64,000 nucleotides of DNA from Sphingobacterium bambusae (GCF_033955345.1 NZ_CP138332.1:310001-374000), one strand, 5' to 3'. Shown: positions 50,097-59,850, numbered from the stretch's first letter. Program-made: numbers and translations. Notes: generated by a model not told the origin, from the sequence alone.

Positions 50097-52283
50097 CTAA
50101 TTCCCCAATTCCAATTGATTTCTGACCAAATCGTAATAATATCCCTTTTTAGCTGCTAATTCTACATGTGTTCCTTCTTCAATGATTTTACCTCTGTCCA
50201 ACACAATAATCTTATCTGCGTTCCGCACGGTACTCAAACGATGGGCAACAACTATTACAGTTCGGTTACGGAAAAATCTGTCTAACTTCTCGATGATGAT
50301 TTTTTCATTGTTAGCATCCAAAGCATTTGTAGCTTCGTCGAGAAAAATAAAACTTGGGTCTTTATATACCGCTCGAGCTATCATAAGTCTTTGTTTTTGC
50401 CCTTGACTAATTCCTTTTCCTGCCGTACCGATCTTCGTCGATAAACCAAAAGGTTGATCTTCAATAAATTCCGTTAGGTTAGCAATCTCAATCGCGCGTT
50501 CAATTTTACCTTCATCGATCAATCCATCATTCACAGTGATATTTCCTTGAATTGTATCGGCAAAAATATAGTTTTCTTGTAAAACACTCCCGCAGCTATC
50601 CCTCCACAAATGATGGTCAATGTGTTCTAGTTTCTTTCCTCCAACTAAAATTTCACCAGATTCATATTCATAAAATCGTAACAGCAGTTTCAATATAGTC
50701 GTTTTACCACTACCACTGGCTCCTACAATCGCAGTTGTTTTTCCTGCGGGGAAAGTTAGATTGATTGTGTTAAAAATAGGTTCATTTCCAGCACCATAAT
50801 AACGAAACGTTAAATTACGCATCTCGATGGTCGTATCTTCCGAAAGTTTCTGTACGTAATCCATTTGCACATTCTCTTCTTCTTCTGTCTGATAAATCTC
50901 ATTCAGTCTTTCTAAACTTATTTTAGCATCTTGGTAGGATTGCATAAAGCCAAGTAATGACTCGACAGGACTAGAAACCATACCGACAATATATTGGGTT
51001 GCCATCATTCCACCCAATGTAAGTTCTCCTTCAATAACTGCTTTCGCAGCAATATATGTGATAAAAATATTTTTTACTTGATTAATCGCCAAAGATCCTA
51101 TGGACTGATATTGGGACAACGACAGGCTTTCAACTTTAAATTTGAACAATTTGGCTTGCAGACCTTCCCATACCCAACGCTTTTGCTTTTGCGCATTATT
51201 TAATTTAATGTCTTTAACACTTTGTATCATCTCAACCATATATGTCTGGTTTTCTGACGCAATTTTAAAGCGACGGTAATCCAATTCTCGACGATATTGC
51301 ATAAAAACAAGTATCCAAACCGTATACAGTACAGTAGCTACAAAGAAAACTAAGAAAATAATTTTGTTATAAACTAATAACAGTGTTCCGAATACGACCA
51401 TATTCAATAATGAAAACAAACTTGTCAAAGTATCTCCTGTTATAAAAGACTCTACACGCTGTTGATCATTCATTCGTTGCATAATATCTCCGTGCGTTTT
51501 TAAGTCAAAGAAATGCATTGGAAGTCGCATAATTTTGATCAGTAAATCGGTCAAAATAGATATATTTACCCTCGTTGTAATATGCAATAATATCCAAGAG
51601 CGGATAAAACTTACTGATGTTTGTCCGATAAAAAGCATCAATTGAGCAATAAGAATAAGATTTATAAAATTGATGTTTTTAGTATTAATACCTATATCAA
51701 CTACTGATTGTGTTAAAAATGGAGTGAGCAGTTGAAGTAGCGTTCCAATCAACAAACCTAATATAAGCTGAATAAATAGTTTTTTATATTTATAGAAATA
51801 ACTAAATATCTTCCCCCAGCCTAGTTTAAGCTCAGCTTCCTCATCACCCAATTGATAGAAAGTAGGGCCTGGACTCAGAACAAGAGAAAGTCCAGCATGT
51901 AGTTCTTTAGTAGAAAACCAATTATTAGTGAAAACTTTTTCCTCATATACCATTAGCCCTGTTGCAGGATCAGATACATAATACTTTCCTCTTCGAATTT
52001 TGTATAATGCTACAAAATGATTCTGATTCCAGTGAAGAATGCAGGGCAACTCTATTTCTTGTAACTGATCAACAGATAAACGAATACCCTGAGTACGGAA
52101 ACCGAGCTTTTCAGCTGCCTCACTAATACCTAACAAATTAACCCCCTCTTTGGTGGTCTGACATAGCTTGCGAATTTTTTGAATAGAAACAATCTGTCCA
52201 TAATATTTAAAGATCATACGTAAACAGGTTGCACCACAGTCCATTTGATCCTTTTGTTTATAGTGAGGAAAGCGTTTTAGCAT
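50097..52283 (-). CDS. Peptidase-C39-containing ABC transporter (double-glycine peptide exporter)
   Basis: 728 residues in three parts. C39 protease (1-140): catalytic Cys in QMDCGATCLRM (Cys16) and His in HWNQNHFVALY. Six-helix ABC membrane domain (about 165-440). ATPase with Walker A GASGSGKT, signature ISQGQKQRLMIARA, Walker B SFIFLDEATNALD and H-loop AHRLS. It cuts leader peptides after a GG motif and exports the core. The natural substrate is the peptide encoded at 55519-55746. The TonB-like partner for the outer membrane is not in this window. Confidence 0.93.
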   Translation of the reverse strand: MLKRFPHYKQKDQMDCGATCLRMIFKYYGQIVSIQKIRKLCQTTKEGVNLLGISEAAEKLGFRTQGIRLSVDQLQEIELPCILHWNQNHFVALYKIRRGKYYVSDPATGLMVYEEKVFTNNWFSTKELHAGLSLVLSPGPTFYQLGDEEAELKLGWGKIFSYFYKYKKLFIQLILGLLIGTLLQLLTPFLTQSVVDIGINTKNINFINLILIAQLMLFIGQTSVSFIRSWILLHITTRVNISILTDLLIKIMRLPMHFFDLKTHGDIMQRMNDQQRVESFITGDTLTSLFSLLNMVVFGTLLLVYNKIIFLVFFVATVLYTVWILVFMQYRRELDYRRFKIASENQTYMVEMIQSVKDIKLNNAQKQKRWVWEGLQAKLFKFKVESLSLSQYQSIGSLAINQVKNIFITYIAAKAVIEGELTLGGMMATQYIVGMVSSPVESLLGFMQSYQDAKISLERLNEIYQTEEEENVQMDYVQKLSEDTTIEMRNLTFRYYGAGNEPIFNTINLTFPAGKTTAIVGASGSGKTTILKLLLRFYEYESGEILVGGKKLEHIDHHLWRDSCGSVLQENYIFADTIQGNITVNDGLIDEGKIERAIEIANLTEFIEDQPFGLSTKIGTAGKGISQGQKQRLMIARAVYKDPSFIFLDEATNALDANNEKIIIEKLDRFFRNRTVIVVAHRLSTVRNADKIIVLDRGKIIEEGTHVELAAKKGYYYDLVRNQLELGN

Positions 52284-52344
52284 AAAAAAAAGCTGTAGTG
52301 TATAAATATTTTATCATCAATAAAAGTGAGGCCAACTGTTCCAA

Positions 52345-53700
52345 TTAGCGATTATTAGTACCCTCCCCTTGTTGCATCACCTGATTCATATCTGACAGAT
52401 ATCTCGATATTTCCCTCACTTTTAAAATTGTGGATTCGCATCTTTCAAATTCAAATAACTGTTCACTGGATGCTGATTCGTCTATCTTTGTATCAGCAAG
52501 TTTAAAATCCTCCCCAAGGGATATAAATGGATGGATGACATATTTATTTGCGCTAAGGGAAGACAGCTTACTATCTACTAGATCTCCATCATATAACGAC
52601 GCAGCTAATATTGTATCGAAAAAAGCGGAATAGATAATGGTAAATTGAGCACCCTTAAAAAGACTTATCCAGCAAAGGTTTTTGCTTACGGGTATTATCT
52701 GCTGCACCTCGTTGATACCACCTAAAATTAAATCAGCGCCTAGATAAGCGCCTTCGTAAATAGCTTCAAGTAACTCTTCTTTTTTGTACCTGTCACTAAA
52801 GAGATGATGATCTTGGCAAATGAGAATGACGTCATCTTCTTTTTCCATCGCACTTTTAATAACTACATGGATAGTTTCCCAAAGTGCCGATTCCTGATTA
52901 TTGCCTGATTTCATTTCCACAAAAGACACATCCAACTCCATTTTGTCTTTAAATTGTTCATTTATATGTGCTATCCGATCTGAATGGGGTTGCTTAATAA
53001 TGTAAGTCGGCAAATTCATATCATATCCTATATCATCATGCGGATAATGAGTGGTTATACTATTTTGCACATGATCATTTACGTTTTGGAGTGCTTTCCA
53101 GCGCTCCATCGTATCTGAAAACAATTTTTCGACCCTGCCTACAACATTATTTTTGTCTGTTACGTCTGAATATCCAAAATCATGTTGTACCGACAGCATC
53201 GGTACAGCGACGAATACCTTGTCAGAAAGGTTGCTAATCCAATTATCAATGATATCAAGTTCGGTAAAAGTACTTTCCAAGATTTTCTGATAAAATCGGG
53301 CATAGATCACTAAGAATTGAGCTCCAGTAAACCTATCTATCCAGTATAAGTCTTTTTCGGCTTGCAAAGCGCAGTTGAACCAACTCACTCCTCCGGCAAA
53401 GACATCTGCATCGTACTTCGCCATACGTTCCAAATACCCATTTAAAATATCAACATGATACTCAGAAGTAAATTGATGATCATCCTCACAGACCAATACA
53501 TATGGAAGCTCCTGTTGTTTAGCAACAGAAATTACGTAATGTAGCGACTTATATAGACCAACTGCTGGAATAGAACTTTCGATAGCTTTTATGATGTGGA
53601 TATCAAACTCACTCCTGCAATAAAATTCATTTTCTATGTAAGAACGACGATCTTTTCGTTTCTCTAAATTAATAATGTAGACAGGAATAGACAAACTCAT
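52345..53700 (-). CDS. Tandem-duplicated GT25-type glycosyltransferase (two domains)
   Basis: 451 residues. Domain 1 (about 5-205) starts PVYIINLEKRKDRRSYIE, the canonical opening of GT25 (LgtB/LPS-type galactosyltransferases), and has VLVCEDDHQF (EDD at 72-74). Domain 2 (about 228-420) repeats the plan: LPTYIIKQPHSDRIAHI, VILICQDHHLF (the EDDH motif replaced by QDHH, 296-299) and LCWISLFKGAQFTIIYSAFF, which mirrors LYWIDRFTGAQFLVIYARFY in domain 1. Domain 2 looks catalytically weakened. Adjacent to the peptide exporter, so it may glycosylate the peptide. Confidence 0.8.
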   Translation of the reverse strand: MSLSIPVYIINLEKRKDRRSYIENEFYCRSEFDIHIIKAIESSIPAVGLYKSLHYVISVAKQQELPYVLVCEDDHQFTSEYHVDILNGYLERMAKYDADVFAGGVSWFNCALQAEKDLYWIDRFTGAQFLVIYARFYQKILESTFTELDIIDNWISNLSDKVFVAVPMLSVQHDFGYSDVTDKNNVVGRVEKLFSDTMERWKALQNVNDHVQNSITTHYPHDDIGYDMNLPTYIIKQPHSDRIAHINEQFKDKMELDVSFVEMKSGNNQESALWETIHVVIKSAMEKEDDVILICQDHHLFSDRYKKEELLEAIYEGAYLGADLILGGINEVQQIIPVSKNLCWISLFKGAQFTIIYSAFFDTILAASLYDGDLVDSKLSSLSANKYVIHPFISLGEDFKLADTKIDESASSEQLFEFERCESTILKVREISRYLSDMNQVMQQGEGTNNR

Positions 53701-53946
53701 ATATTTATAATATTATGATAAGAAACAAACAGTCGGAAATAAAAAATATTAATCAAAATATTTCCAAATTGCCCCACAAACACCGAAAAAAAGCTTTTTT
53801 TTAATGAAGAAAAGCTATACAAAATTGTTAAGACTATTTATAATATTTCGGATTTTTTGCACAATCGACGATTATCCAAACAGCTGCTTTAAACTCAAAA
53901 AAAACTAAATACTACAGTTATTTTAACAAAAAACAACCGCTGCATA
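53701..53946. other. Intergenic spacer in the peptide cluster
   Basis: About 250 AT-rich bases between the TlpA-like gene and the double GT25 gene. I looked for a second precursor peptide on the minus strand and found none. Confidence 0.4.
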
Positions 53947-55452
53947 CTACAATAGGTTGTTAATGACTTCTTTTACTTCGTCATTTCTCATAAACCCTGT
54001 GAATTTAGTTGTGAGTTCACGTTCTTTATTATATATCAGATAAGATGGAATACTTTCGAAGTCAAAATCATCCATAATTTGAATCCATTGGTCGTCTGTG
54101 AGATAATAATGTTCATTACCAATTCCTTTAATTTTTTCTTCCCATAATTTTGGGGGGGAGGAGCTATTTGTGATATATACAAACACAACATCTTTATCCA
54201 GAAATTCAGCCTTTGTATCCCTGAATTTTCTCATCGCTTCTAAGCACGGACCACACCAAGTAGCCCAAAAATCAATAAACACCACTTTGCCCTTATATTT
54301 AGAAACAATAGTCTCCATGATTTTATTATTTGGAACCTGAGGAGTTTCATTAATGACTACAGGAGACTTAACTTTGTTCAAATCAGTAACTTGTTCATTT
54401 TTTCGAAATAAGATCTTGGACACTTCGTTATTTTTCCAATATTTTGTAATATTATCTTTCTGCCTTTGAGATAATGGCTTTAGCTCTTCGTTAAGCTGCC
54501 GAGCATAGACATTTGCAGCTAAAATATCATAATAAGATCCCTCATTTAAATTTATCAAATCCGCCAAAATATCTTTCACACTGGCAATCCAAGTCGTTAT
54601 CTCCTTATCTCCAATTAACGGAATGTCTAAAACTTCATCCCTCAAGATATATCTTTGAAACTCAGGGAATGCAAATCTTTGCTGAAAGTCCGGCATATTT
54701 AAATTTAGGTCTTTTAAAAAGCGATAGTAAGATCGGTCAATCTGGTGGATTTCAGGCTCGCTTTCTCTATCTTGGGTAACGTTGTAATAATTACGGGTCA
54801 TTTCATTATTATAGTCCAATGCATGATGAGCATACATTAACAAACGTAATTCATCAGATATGCCTTCTTTAGCTTCTTTGGATAGTGAAGTATCTTTGTT
54901 TACAAAGATTTCCAATCTTTCAGACACAGCTCTACCAATGTAATTCAAATATTCATCTGGACTCTTATTATATAAAGGTATAGGTTCAGTTCTATAAGTT
55001 AGCATTTTATGTAAAAGCTCTATCGTCCGACTTATGTCCCTTTTATTTTGCAAAGGTTTAACTTCTGTAAATTTTGCATTAAGAGATGAATCATAACTTA
55101 TGTTAACTTTGGTAACATTTCCATTTAGTACTTCGATTGTAAAAACCTTACTAGGATCTATATCCGCATACAACGAAACAATAGTTTTCTTGGCTTCCAC
55201 ATCAAATTCCAAAGAAAAATTGCCAGATCGATCGACAACAGTCTCGTAATTAATGTGTTCTCCAGAAATCATATATGGAACTTGTACGATTACAGAAATA
55301 TCACTTCTGTTTACATTATCAAGAGTACTAATGTCACCTGTTATTTTAGATGTGCCTGCAACAATGCTAGCAGTGTCTATACAACTTCCTCTAGTTAGCT
55401 CGCATGAAAAAATAACCAAAAGGCTACATATGCAGATGAGTTTTGTTTTCAT
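53947..55452 (-). CDS. TlpA-type thioredoxin lipoprotein of the peptide cluster (501 aa)
   Basis: Signal peptide with Cys (LLVIFSCE), N-terminal beta-rich DUF4369-like region, a long helical middle (about 130-340), and a C-terminal thioredoxin domain with WATWCGPCLEAMRKF and cis-Pro FESIPSYLIYNKE. Much longer linker than the SusCD-linked TlpA proteins and AT-rich coding, so acquired with the cluster. Lies 66 bases after the precursor gene. It probably isomerises or reduces disulfides of the cysteine-rich product. Confidence 0.85.
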   Translation of the reverse strand: MKTKLICICSLLVIFSCELTRGSCIDTASIVAGTSKITGDISTLDNVNRSDISVIVQVPYMISGEHINYETVVDRSGNFSLEFDVEAKKTIVSLYADIDPSKVFTIEVLNGNVTKVNISYDSSLNAKFTEVKPLQNKRDISRTIELLHKMLTYRTEPIPLYNKSPDEYLNYIGRAVSERLEIFVNKDTSLSKEAKEGISDELRLLMYAHHALDYNNEMTRNYYNVTQDRESEPEIHQIDRSYYRFLKDLNLNMPDFQQRFAFPEFQRYILRDEVLDIPLIGDKEITTWIASVKDILADLINLNEGSYYDILAANVYARQLNEELKPLSQRQKDNITKYWKNNEVSKILFRKNEQVTDLNKVKSPVVINETPQVPNNKIMETIVSKYKGKVVFIDFWATWCGPCLEAMRKFRDTKAEFLDKDVVFVYITNSSSPPKLWEEKIKGIGNEHYYLTDDQWIQIMDDFDFESIPSYLIYNKERELTTKFTGFMRNDEVKEVINNLL

Positions 55453-55518
55453 TAATATTAATTATGATAAATACTGGTAGATCTTTCAGTAGACCTACCA
55501 GAACAAATTATTTATTAC

Positions 55519-55746
55519 CTAACTTGTACAATGTAGTGGACCAGGAACTTCATCACAACGTCCTGTATAAGTGACGCCACCGTGAACCCATGAACAACTA
55601 TCCCCTTTCTTTTTACCGCTACAGGCATCAATTTTAGGATTGTCAGAACCACTTCCCGAAAATCCACCCAGCACCGTTTTTAATTGCTCTAGGGAAAGTT
55701 TCTCGACCTCGCGAGACCCCAAATCTTTAAATGAAATCTTTTTCAT
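55519..55746 (-). CDS. Double-glycine precursor peptide with four-cysteine core
   Basis: 75 residues. The leader (1-28) is MKKISFKDLG...KLSLEQLKTVLGG, a Bacteroidota-style GG leader (LS-EQLK-xxLGG) for C39 cleavage after Gly28. The core (29-75) starts FSGSGSDNPKIDACSG and has Cys42, Cys51, Cys64 and Cys73 in the pattern DACSGKKKGDSC-...-YTGRC-...-LHC. There is a Gly-Ser linker before the first Cys. This is a disulfide-peptide layout, not a lanthipeptide one (no cyclase or dehydratase nearby). Ser/Thr in the core could be glycosylated. Only one precursor seen. Confidence 0.85.
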   Translation of the reverse strand: MKKISFKDLGSREVEKLSLEQLKTVLGGFSGSGSDNPKIDACSGKKKGDSCSWVHGGVTYTGRCDEVPGPLHCTS

Positions 55747-55815
55747 TTTAATTGAAATTTAAATTGTTTAAATTTGCATCCACTCACACCGGATTGCATG
55801 ATTACTTCGCAATAA

Positions 55816-55866
55816 GGGAGGATTGTGAGCTCCCTTTGCCCGAGTACATTTCGAACTGGCTCGGGC
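55816..55866. promoter_or_regulatory. Two stem-loops between the VKOR-fusion and precursor genes
   Basis: GCCCGAG/CTCGGGC (55838-55844, 55860-55866) and GGGAG/CTCCC (55816-55820, 55830-55834) lie right after the upstream stop. They lack a T-tract on the minus strand, so they may process or stabilise the precursor mRNA rather than end transcription. Confidence 0.5.
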
Positions 55867-55874
55867 ATATTTTA

Positions 55875-57527
55875 TTAGTCTAATAGAATATGCTTTAGCT
55901 CTGCCACCTGATAGCTTTCTGGCAGTTCATTCCCATTAATATAGATAGTGGGAGTAGCGCGAATCTCCATATCCTTGCACCACTTAAACATCCTTTTTAT
56001 TTTCGCACCTTGTTGGTTTAATTTGCCGTTCATCGGGTACTTTTCAGCAAAGGCCTCATACTTTTTTTCCTCCGTTAGATACCATTCCTCTAGTGCTTGC
56101 TGAACGACTTTTGAGCCCAAACTCTCTTCGATGGCTAACAAATGTGAAACCGGTGCTGTTTTCCTGTCATTACCATCTCCACTTGCAGTAAATATAATTC
56201 TCAATTTGACATTAGTATTATGCTGTGTGATCTCTTTTAGTGTCAGATGTATTCTTGCGCAAGGATCACAATATGGATTACAAACTTTAATAATTTCATG
56301 TTTTGCAGTAGGATTTCCGATTACGATACCTATATTTTCTACAGGAGCTATTATGGATTTACTTTTTTGTAAAAGCCAGTGGAAAATATCAGCATTGTGT
56401 CTCATTTTTTTCCATTGAATCTCGTACCTTCTACTATCTTTGGCTTTCTTTAATACAGGTATCATAAGATGACTTGCTGTAAGAAATGACGAACCGAATA
56501 GCAGCGTTACAGTAATTAAGTACCAATCAATATGGAGTGTATTGTCAGTCAAAAGATAAACGAGAGAAACACTAGTATTGATTAACAAAACCACCTGTAC
56601 AGTAAGACACAGCGGGCACCATTGCTTTATAATATATCCTTGATAATAAAGAGAATATATTATAAATGGTGACGCCAACAACGAGACTGTAGACCAAAAA
56701 GCTAACTGAGATTGTAAACCTGGATATAAAATTTGTATCAGATAAAAGGAAGCAAAATACGCCCCTCCCCATACCGACCAACTTATACCTAAAAAATTAG
56801 ATGACTTGGAATTCAATACAGCATTGCAACTCCTATTACGATCACTATTACGGCTACCACCACAAACCTCCTGTAAGAATGGATTATGTGCATCAATTTC
56901 ATACCACATTAATAGTAGTGATGCTCCAAAACCAATAAAAGAAGCTAGAATAAATAAAAAAGAAACCCAACTATTTAATGAGGAATTACCTGAAATACAT
57001 AATTGGAAACCAACCAAAAAGACAGGCGCAAAGAAAAGTAGATACGATAATTTCCTAAGTGACTTATCTCTCAACTGATGTCGCTTATGCAAATAATAGT
57101 TCACTTCGTCTTTCGCATGCTCTCCATCTAATAAGAGAATAACTTCATTAGCAAAATTTTCAAATTGACTCACATCAACTGTTAGGTTCCTACCATTTAT
57201 CGGATGAAGATACGTGATACTATTTTCGTCTGCATCTTTAACAATTGTAAACATGGGACTAGGCCATTCATCTTGCTGAATTAAACAGACGAATGGCGTC
57301 TGAAAATCAGCATAGTCAAAATTTCCCTTCTTGATGGCCTCACTTTGAACACCGTATTGTAATAGCACCTCCTTTATTGCTAGAAGCGACGTAAACTCAA
57401 CATGTTGATTCAATAATTGATCAACTCCCATATCGGTGAATTTAATATTGAAATGCTTCAATATTGCCTTTAAAACCACATAAGAATTATATTTCTCCTT
57501 TCGAAGATATTTAAGAATATGAAACAT
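55875..57527 (-). CDS. C39-like / VKOR / thioredoxin fusion (disulfide-forming membrane protein)
   Basis: 550 residues. Part 1 (about 1-140) resembles a peptidase C39 domain, but the catalytic Cys position is occupied by other residues (EKYNSYVVLKAILKHF), so it should bind leaders rather than cut. Part 2 (about 150-350) is a VKOR domain: membrane helices, loop Cys222 and Cys234, and active-site WCPLC (304-307). Part 3 (about 395-550) is a DsbA-like thioredoxin with CDPC (420-423) and cis-Pro in ATPTIYI. This unit would oxidise cysteine pairs and pass electrons to quinone. First gene of the cluster. Confidence 0.85.
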   Translation of the reverse strand: MFHILKYLRKEKYNSYVVLKAILKHFNIKFTDMGVDQLLNQHVEFTSLLAIKEVLLQYGVQSEAIKKGNFDYADFQTPFVCLIQQDEWPSPMFTIVKDADENSITYLHPINGRNLTVDVSQFENFANEVILLLDGEHAKDEVNYYLHKRHQLRDKSLRKLSYLLFFAPVFLVGFQLCISGNSSLNSWVSFLFILASFIGFGASLLLMWYEIDAHNPFLQEVCGGSRNSDRNRSCNAVLNSKSSNFLGISWSVWGGAYFASFYLIQILYPGLQSQLAFWSTVSLLASPFIIYSLYYQGYIIKQWCPLCLTVQVVLLINTSVSLVYLLTDNTLHIDWYLITVTLLFGSSFLTASHLMIPVLKKAKDSRRYEIQWKKMRHNADIFHWLLQKSKSIIAPVENIGIVIGNPTAKHEIIKVCNPYCDPCARIHLTLKEITQHNTNVKLRIIFTASGDGNDRKTAPVSHLLAIEESLGSKVVQQALEEWYLTEEKKYEAFAEKYPMNGKLNQQGAKIKRMFKWCKDMEIRATPTIYINGNELPESYQVAELKHILLD

Positions 57528-58309
57528 AGATTTAGCAATTGACTAACAGTCTTGATATCTCAAACATATGAAAAAAAAAACAGAAACTCATTATAAATAA
57601 ATATAAATACACCATTATTTTTATAACTAAAATAATATAAAAACGTGCATAATGTTAAAAAATATAGCCCAAAATAACTTCTAATTCGATTAAGCAACGC
57701 TTCTCCAATCGATGAAATAACTTAAAAATAATTTTCGATTTCTAATAAAAACATAACTTATTTCTATTTTCCTATAATTTCATCAGGAATAAATAGAAAT
57801 CTTATCAAACAGCGCCCCTTTACCTACTCTTTTTCACAGCCTATTAAAGGGCATTAATAAGTTTGACTTTACAATACTATAAACTCCAATTTATGATTAC
57901 CAACTATGCACTAGTCTCACGAAAGAATCAGAATATCCAAATCACATTGATATTTTGAAAAGGAATGTTTATACTAAAGTCCTCACTTGCATAGTGATTG
58001 GCGTATGTGAGCATCGTCATGGTTTTCGGGATTTATTAAATTCTGTTCGACGCGACGATATAGTAGTTTATAAATCAGATTAAATTTGCAGGTCACTGAA
58101 AATTACCTCAAATAATATTATAATTTTCGCAGCATTTTTGCGGCAATAATTTTCTATAAAACCCATGTAACAAACTAAAAAAACAGTTAAAACAGTTCAA
58201 ATCCCACCCTAATTATCCACTAGTTTCAACATGACTTTACTGTTAGACACAATATAACTTGGCTATCTCTCAATAAACTTATCTCAATTACAAAGAAAGC
58301 AGAAAAGGC
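57528..58309. other. AT-rich gap between peptide cluster and ICE module
   Basis: About 780 very AT-rich bases with no called gene. One + strand frame without a start codon (ending at about 58083, phrase RDLLNSVRRDDIVVYKSD) might be a gene remnant but I do not recognise it. No tRNA or obvious attachment site. Confidence 0.4.
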
Positions 58310-58804
58310 CTACAAGAGACCTTCATCTCTAAAGGAATAATATCCCTTAGCGGTCAAAATAATATGATCATTTAAATTAATATTCAGCAGCTTCCCAGCA
58401 GCATCAACCTGTCTAGTCAATACGCGATCCGCTTCGCTAGGTTTCATCGTACCACTCGGATGGTTATGTGCGATTACAATCGAGGCGCTCCTACACAACA
58501 GTGCCGTTGAGAACAGTAGCCTCATATCCACTAAGATGGCATCCATTCCGCCGTCAGCTACCTTTTGAAAACCTAGTAAGTCCAATCTACTCGAGAAACA
58601 CAATAAGTAAAAAGATTCCCTGACTTCCATTTCATCGGAATTCCAGATGGATCTCAGCAAAGCAGCTACCTTGGCAGAACTGTTAATACTATAGCATCCC
58701 ATATCGACAATTACCGAAGATTTCCGGTAAGTCAACGCTAGTTCATTCACGTATCCGCTGTTTACATTCTGCTTAATTTGATTTTTTAAATGAAGAGTTT
58801 TCAT
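58310..58804 (-). CDS. RadC-like JAB-domain protein (mobile-element type)
   Basis: 164 residues with the MPN/JAB metal motif: IVIAHNHPSGTMKPSEADRVLTRQ (HxHPSG...D) and RESFYLLCFSSRLDLLGFQKVADGG. Lacks the N-terminal helix-hairpin-helix of chromosomal RadC, which is the form common on Bacteroidota conjugative and mobilisable elements. It marks the left side of the ICE-type module. Confidence 0.88.
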   Translation of the reverse strand: MKTLHLKNQIKQNVNSGYVNELALTYRKSSVIVDMGCYSINSSAKVAALLRSIWNSDEMEVRESFYLLCFSSRLDLLGFQKVADGGMDAILVDMRLLFSTALLCRSASIVIAHNHPSGTMKPSEADRVLTRQVDAAGKLLNINLNDHIILTAKGYYSFRDEGLL

Positions 58805-59128
58805 GTGCTTTAAAGTTGAAGTGAAACAAAAAATTAATTAACACTTCACCACCACGAGCCTAAGGGAGACTAAGCAAACATGACTCAGAAAAAAATGAAC
58901 AGCGTGATGGAGGCTCCATGGCAAGCATGGATACCCATTTTTTTTAAAGGCTTGTTTAGCGGCTAGGCAACCCAAGAACGGCCGCGTGTCGAGCTGGCGA
59001 AGTAACTTTGTGCTTAATTAATAGTTGTCGTCTCGTTAGGCATTAAAAAAATGAAGGAGAATTAACAAAACTTAATAAATGGGGCTAGGTAGAATGTATA
59101 CCTTTGGCAGCACACAAAACAATAAAGC
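58805..59128. other. Divergent intergenic region of the ICE module
   Basis: About 320 bases between RadC-like and histone-H1-like genes. It contains the palindrome ATGGAGGCTCCAT and a + strand -7 box TACCTTTG (59099-59106) about 22 bases before the histone-like start. Confidence 0.45.
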
Positions 59129-59305
59129 ATGAAAGAATTAATCGAAAAAATCGCGGCAGAATTTGAAGCATTTAAAACCGATGCAGACACGAAATTGGAA
59201 AAAGGCAGCAAAGCAGCAGGTGGCAGAGCACGCAAATCCTCCCTTAACTTAGAAAAACTTCTTAAAGAATTCCGTAAGAGTTCGCTAGAAGAAAGCAAAA
59301 AATAA
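59129..59305 (+). CDS. Histone H1-like (Hc1-type) small DNA-binding protein
   Basis: 58 residues, MKELIEKIAAEFEAF... then KLEKGSKAAGGRARKSSLNLEKLLKEFRKSS and a KK end. This is the typical Bacteroidota histone-H1-like protein: one acidic amphipathic N-terminal helix and a basic Lys/Arg/Ser-rich C-terminal half. Binds DNA non-specifically. Preceded by TACCTTTG and followed directly by a strong terminator, so a monocistronic unit. Confidence 0.85.
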   Translation: MKELIEKIAAEFEAFKTDADTKLEKGSKAAGGRARKSSLNLEKLLKEFRKSSLEESKK

Positions 59306-59311
59306 AAAAAA

Positions 59312-59350
59312 GATGCCCCGATGATTTAGTGTTCCCTCGGGGCATTTTTC
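59312..59350 (+). terminator. Intrinsic terminator of the histone-like gene
   Basis: 9-bp stem ATGCCCCGA/TCGGGGCAT, 15-nt loop, then TTTTCTTTT. Confidence 0.88.
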
Positions 59351-59850
59351 TTTTAGCAAGTCTATCACTAACCCAATATCGGCCTTCTTATAAAAGGTAG
59401 AGTAAATCAGGCTACCAATCCCCAAAATATCGTTTCCACCTACTTATCAGCCCTAAATCAGGCAGATATTGACGAGGCCGCAGTCTCCATTTTTTATCCT
59501 TCTCACCTGTAAGCTTCGACCAAGCAATGGCTGATGCGATTCCGCACGTCCAATAGCCCGCAGTTTCCCCAACCACCCTCGCTAGCTTTCCTTCCTAAAT
59601 AGGCCAATTCTCCAACATTGCCCTTACCCATAACCCGCAAATTGGCAGTAGCTTAAATACAGCCTAATCCCTACAAAAACAACCAATATACCAGCCCTAC
59701 TCCGTCATCTTCTCTCCAAAAAACTTACAAAAATCCTAAAAAAACTGCCTTACCCATTGGCAGAGCTTGGCAAAACATCCCAAAATCATGGCGCAACTTT
59801 GCTTTACAGGCCGGCCAGCCAAGATGGTTACACAGATAAAGCAAACGACT
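59351..59850. other. Intergenic, nothing recognised
   Basis: About 500 bases. The frame of the next gene is open from 59767 but the natural start is 59851. No RNA gene or repeat found. Confidence 0.35.

Noticed and set aside
57900..58083. + strand frame without start codon ending RDLLNSVRRDDIVVYKSD
   Set aside because: No ATG in frame and no recognised family; kept only as a possible gene remnant.
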